In this document: positions 62,991 to 64,000 of the stretch, in pieces
How the letters are laid out: each line of letters starts with the position of its first letter
How positions within the stretch are numbered: position 1 is the first letter of the stretch
Assembly (NCBI GenBank): GCA_017654935.2
Contig: CM065710.1
Coordinates: forward strand, 6,517,565 to 6,581,564
Reading direction: 5' to 3'
DNA length: 64,000 bases
From: Phymorhynchus buccinoides
Taxonomy: Eukaryota > Mollusca > Gastropoda > Neogastropoda > Raphitomidae
The notes under the pieces: model-generated
Told to the model about the DNA's origin: nothing
The model's input: only the letters and a program-made list of their open reading frames with translations
The model's database searches: none
Position numbers and translations under genes: made by a program

Positions 62991-63706
62991 TATATGGCTT
63001 CAGCAAGGTGTTGGCGATATTAATACCTTAATGCTTTTTTGTATACATGTGTGATGGGGGTGGTAAGGGGTAAGGGATTGGGATAAGGAGGAGTTGATGA
63101 GGGATAAGAATCAGGATAAGGATTGGAGGGTGTTGATCAGCACTCCACGCAGACCAGGAACATATAGAGGAAACCAGACAGTTGTTTGACTTTGTTTATT
63201 TACTAGGAATAAGACTAAGGAAGACAGTGCAGAGATTACATCCTGCAACAATACAAAATATACAAGCATAAATATAAACAAGAAATAACAATGATTAGGT
63301 ATGATTGTAGGCCTTGTGCCATAGCACTCAATGTTAAACAACATGAGGTAATACACAGTCACAGCAGTGGAAGGAGCTCACTTTATGACTTAAATGGCAT
63401 GATTAAACTGACACTGACACAAGCCTAGCTGGGTTTGGAAACATAACATAGGTCGGTTTTACCTGACCCTATGCTATATAAGTAAAGGTAATAGTTGTAT
63501 TTGATTTTGTTCTGGAAATATTTGAAGCACTGTTTTGTTGATCATCATTTCGCTATGAACGGTTTTTGTTATTGCATATGGTCTAATCATATGATTACCC
63601 TTATTAATACGCCCATTACACGTCCTCCCTTTCACCCGTTCGTCATTCCCATTTGTACTGTGGCCCAAGGCCGAATCACACATAAAAACATTTCAATGTT
63701 CAGTGT

Positions 63707-63707
<1 letters not shown>
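62991..63707. other. Unassigned intronic sequence
   Basis: No exon or repeat family seen; the tail near 63660 leads into the TC repeat. Confidence 0.4.

Positions 63708-63795
<88 letters not shown>
63708..63795. repeat. (TC)n microsatellite forming a splice acceptor tract
   Basis: Runs directly into ccag of exon 63798-63864. Confidence 0.95.
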
Positions 63796-63796
<1 letters not shown>

Positions 63797-63797
63797 G

Positions 63798-63864
63798 AAC
63801 TATCTGAAGGGGAGGGCCTTTGGAGCTGCTTCCCACAATGACTTTTTGGGCTGCTATGACTGAG
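63798..63864 (+). CDS. M1 aminopeptidase exon with a +1 frameshift
   Basis: Bounded by tctctctccag and GAG followed by gtaaca. It starts NYLKGRAFGAASHNDF, matching the M1 motif Y-L-x-x-x-x-x-x-x-A-x-x-x-D-L/F-W. The genomic frame then reads LGCYD and a stop. Reading with one T fewer in the five-T run at 63843-63847 gives FWAAMTE up to the donor, exactly the expected family end and a 66-nt phase-0 exon. So this is either a real exon with a one-base sequence error, or a broken allele or pseudogene. Confidence 0.8.
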
Positions 63865-63890
63865 GTAACAGAGTGTGATGTTGTGCTGTG

Positions 63891-63891
63891 T

Positions 63892-63925
<34 letters not shown>

Positions 63926-63945
63926 TTAATGATAATAATAATTTA
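63891..63945. repeat. (AAT)n microsatellite
   Basis: Imperfect trinucleotide tract. Confidence 0.9.
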
Positions 63946-64000
63946 AGCAAACAAAAAAACAAAAATAAAATAAAAACAAAGGAACACACAATTTCACAAT

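Larger units (their letters stand above)
57974..63864 (+). other. Gene model: M1-family aminopeptidase (partial)
   Basis: Three exons, 57974-58112, 61775-61840 and 63798-63864, joined in phase 0, code the part of an M1 protease that follows the HExxH zinc site. The HExxH/GAMEN exons were not found between 35 and 58 kb; they may be in a gap, upstream of this stretch, or missing. The gene runs past the window end. Confidence 0.7.

Overview
This window looks like eukaryotic genomic scaffold from an invertebrate, most probably a lophotrochozoan and plausibly a gastropod mollusc. The grounds are large spliced genes with short exons, tRNA-derived SINEs with a conserved central domain, many MITE families with TA, TTAA or TTA target sites, I-like and CR1/L2-like LINE debris, a Gmr1-like Ty3/gypsy element, and very abundant microsatellites and minisatellites. 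Three runs of exactly 500 N (669-1168, 22777-23276, 44956-45455) are assembly gaps. No bacterial-type gene, operon or CRISPR array is seen. The species call is inference; no database was consulted.

Region 1 (about 2.7-22.2 kb, minus strand): a split gene for a protein with a Myb/SANT-like (trihelix) DNA-binding domain. Exons with good splice sites are at 21333-21266, 19288-19102, 18230-18146, 11585-11542, 4854-4542 and 2927-2772 (stop). Their reading-frame phases join without conflict. The first two domain exons and the third together encode the whole DNA-binding domain; the later exons encode an Asp-rich acidic tract and a short basic tail. Its introns hold two very large minisatellites, a 64-bp unit (about 36 copies) and a 29-bp unit (about 87 copies). 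Both begin at the 3' end of an exon and contain its 5' splice site. Partial copies of the 19.2-kb exon and of a second Myb/SANT-like half exon (6.2-6.9 kb) are scattered in the same introns.

Region 2 (24.4-35.0 kb, plus strand): a complete LTR retrotransposon with 2.45-kb LTRs and one intact gag-pol frame. The pol order is protease, integrase, reverse transcriptase, RNase H. That is copia-like order in a protein whose RT, GPY/F integrase tail and RNase H are gypsy-type, the arrangement known from Gmr1-like elements.

Region 3 (38.6-62.9 kb): LINE-rich. It holds a nearly full-length but frameshifted I-like LINE with a C-terminal RNase H (38.6-43.9 kb), an internally deleted I-like LINE that keeps an open EN-RT fusion frame (59.5-60.5 kb), and 5'-truncated CR1/L2-like pieces at 5.5, 44.4, 47.6-48.3, 54.7 and 62.0-62.9 kb. 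A minus-strand MCM2-like pseudogene fragment lies at 51.7-51.9 kb.

Region 4 (58.0-63.9 kb, plus strand): three exons of an M1-family (aminopeptidase N-like) metalloprotease downstream of the zinc site. The last carries a one-base excess in a T run that breaks the frame. Several splice sites of both host genes lie directly against dinucleotide microsatellites. The rest is introns or intergenic DNA filled with MITEs, SINEs and simple repeats.
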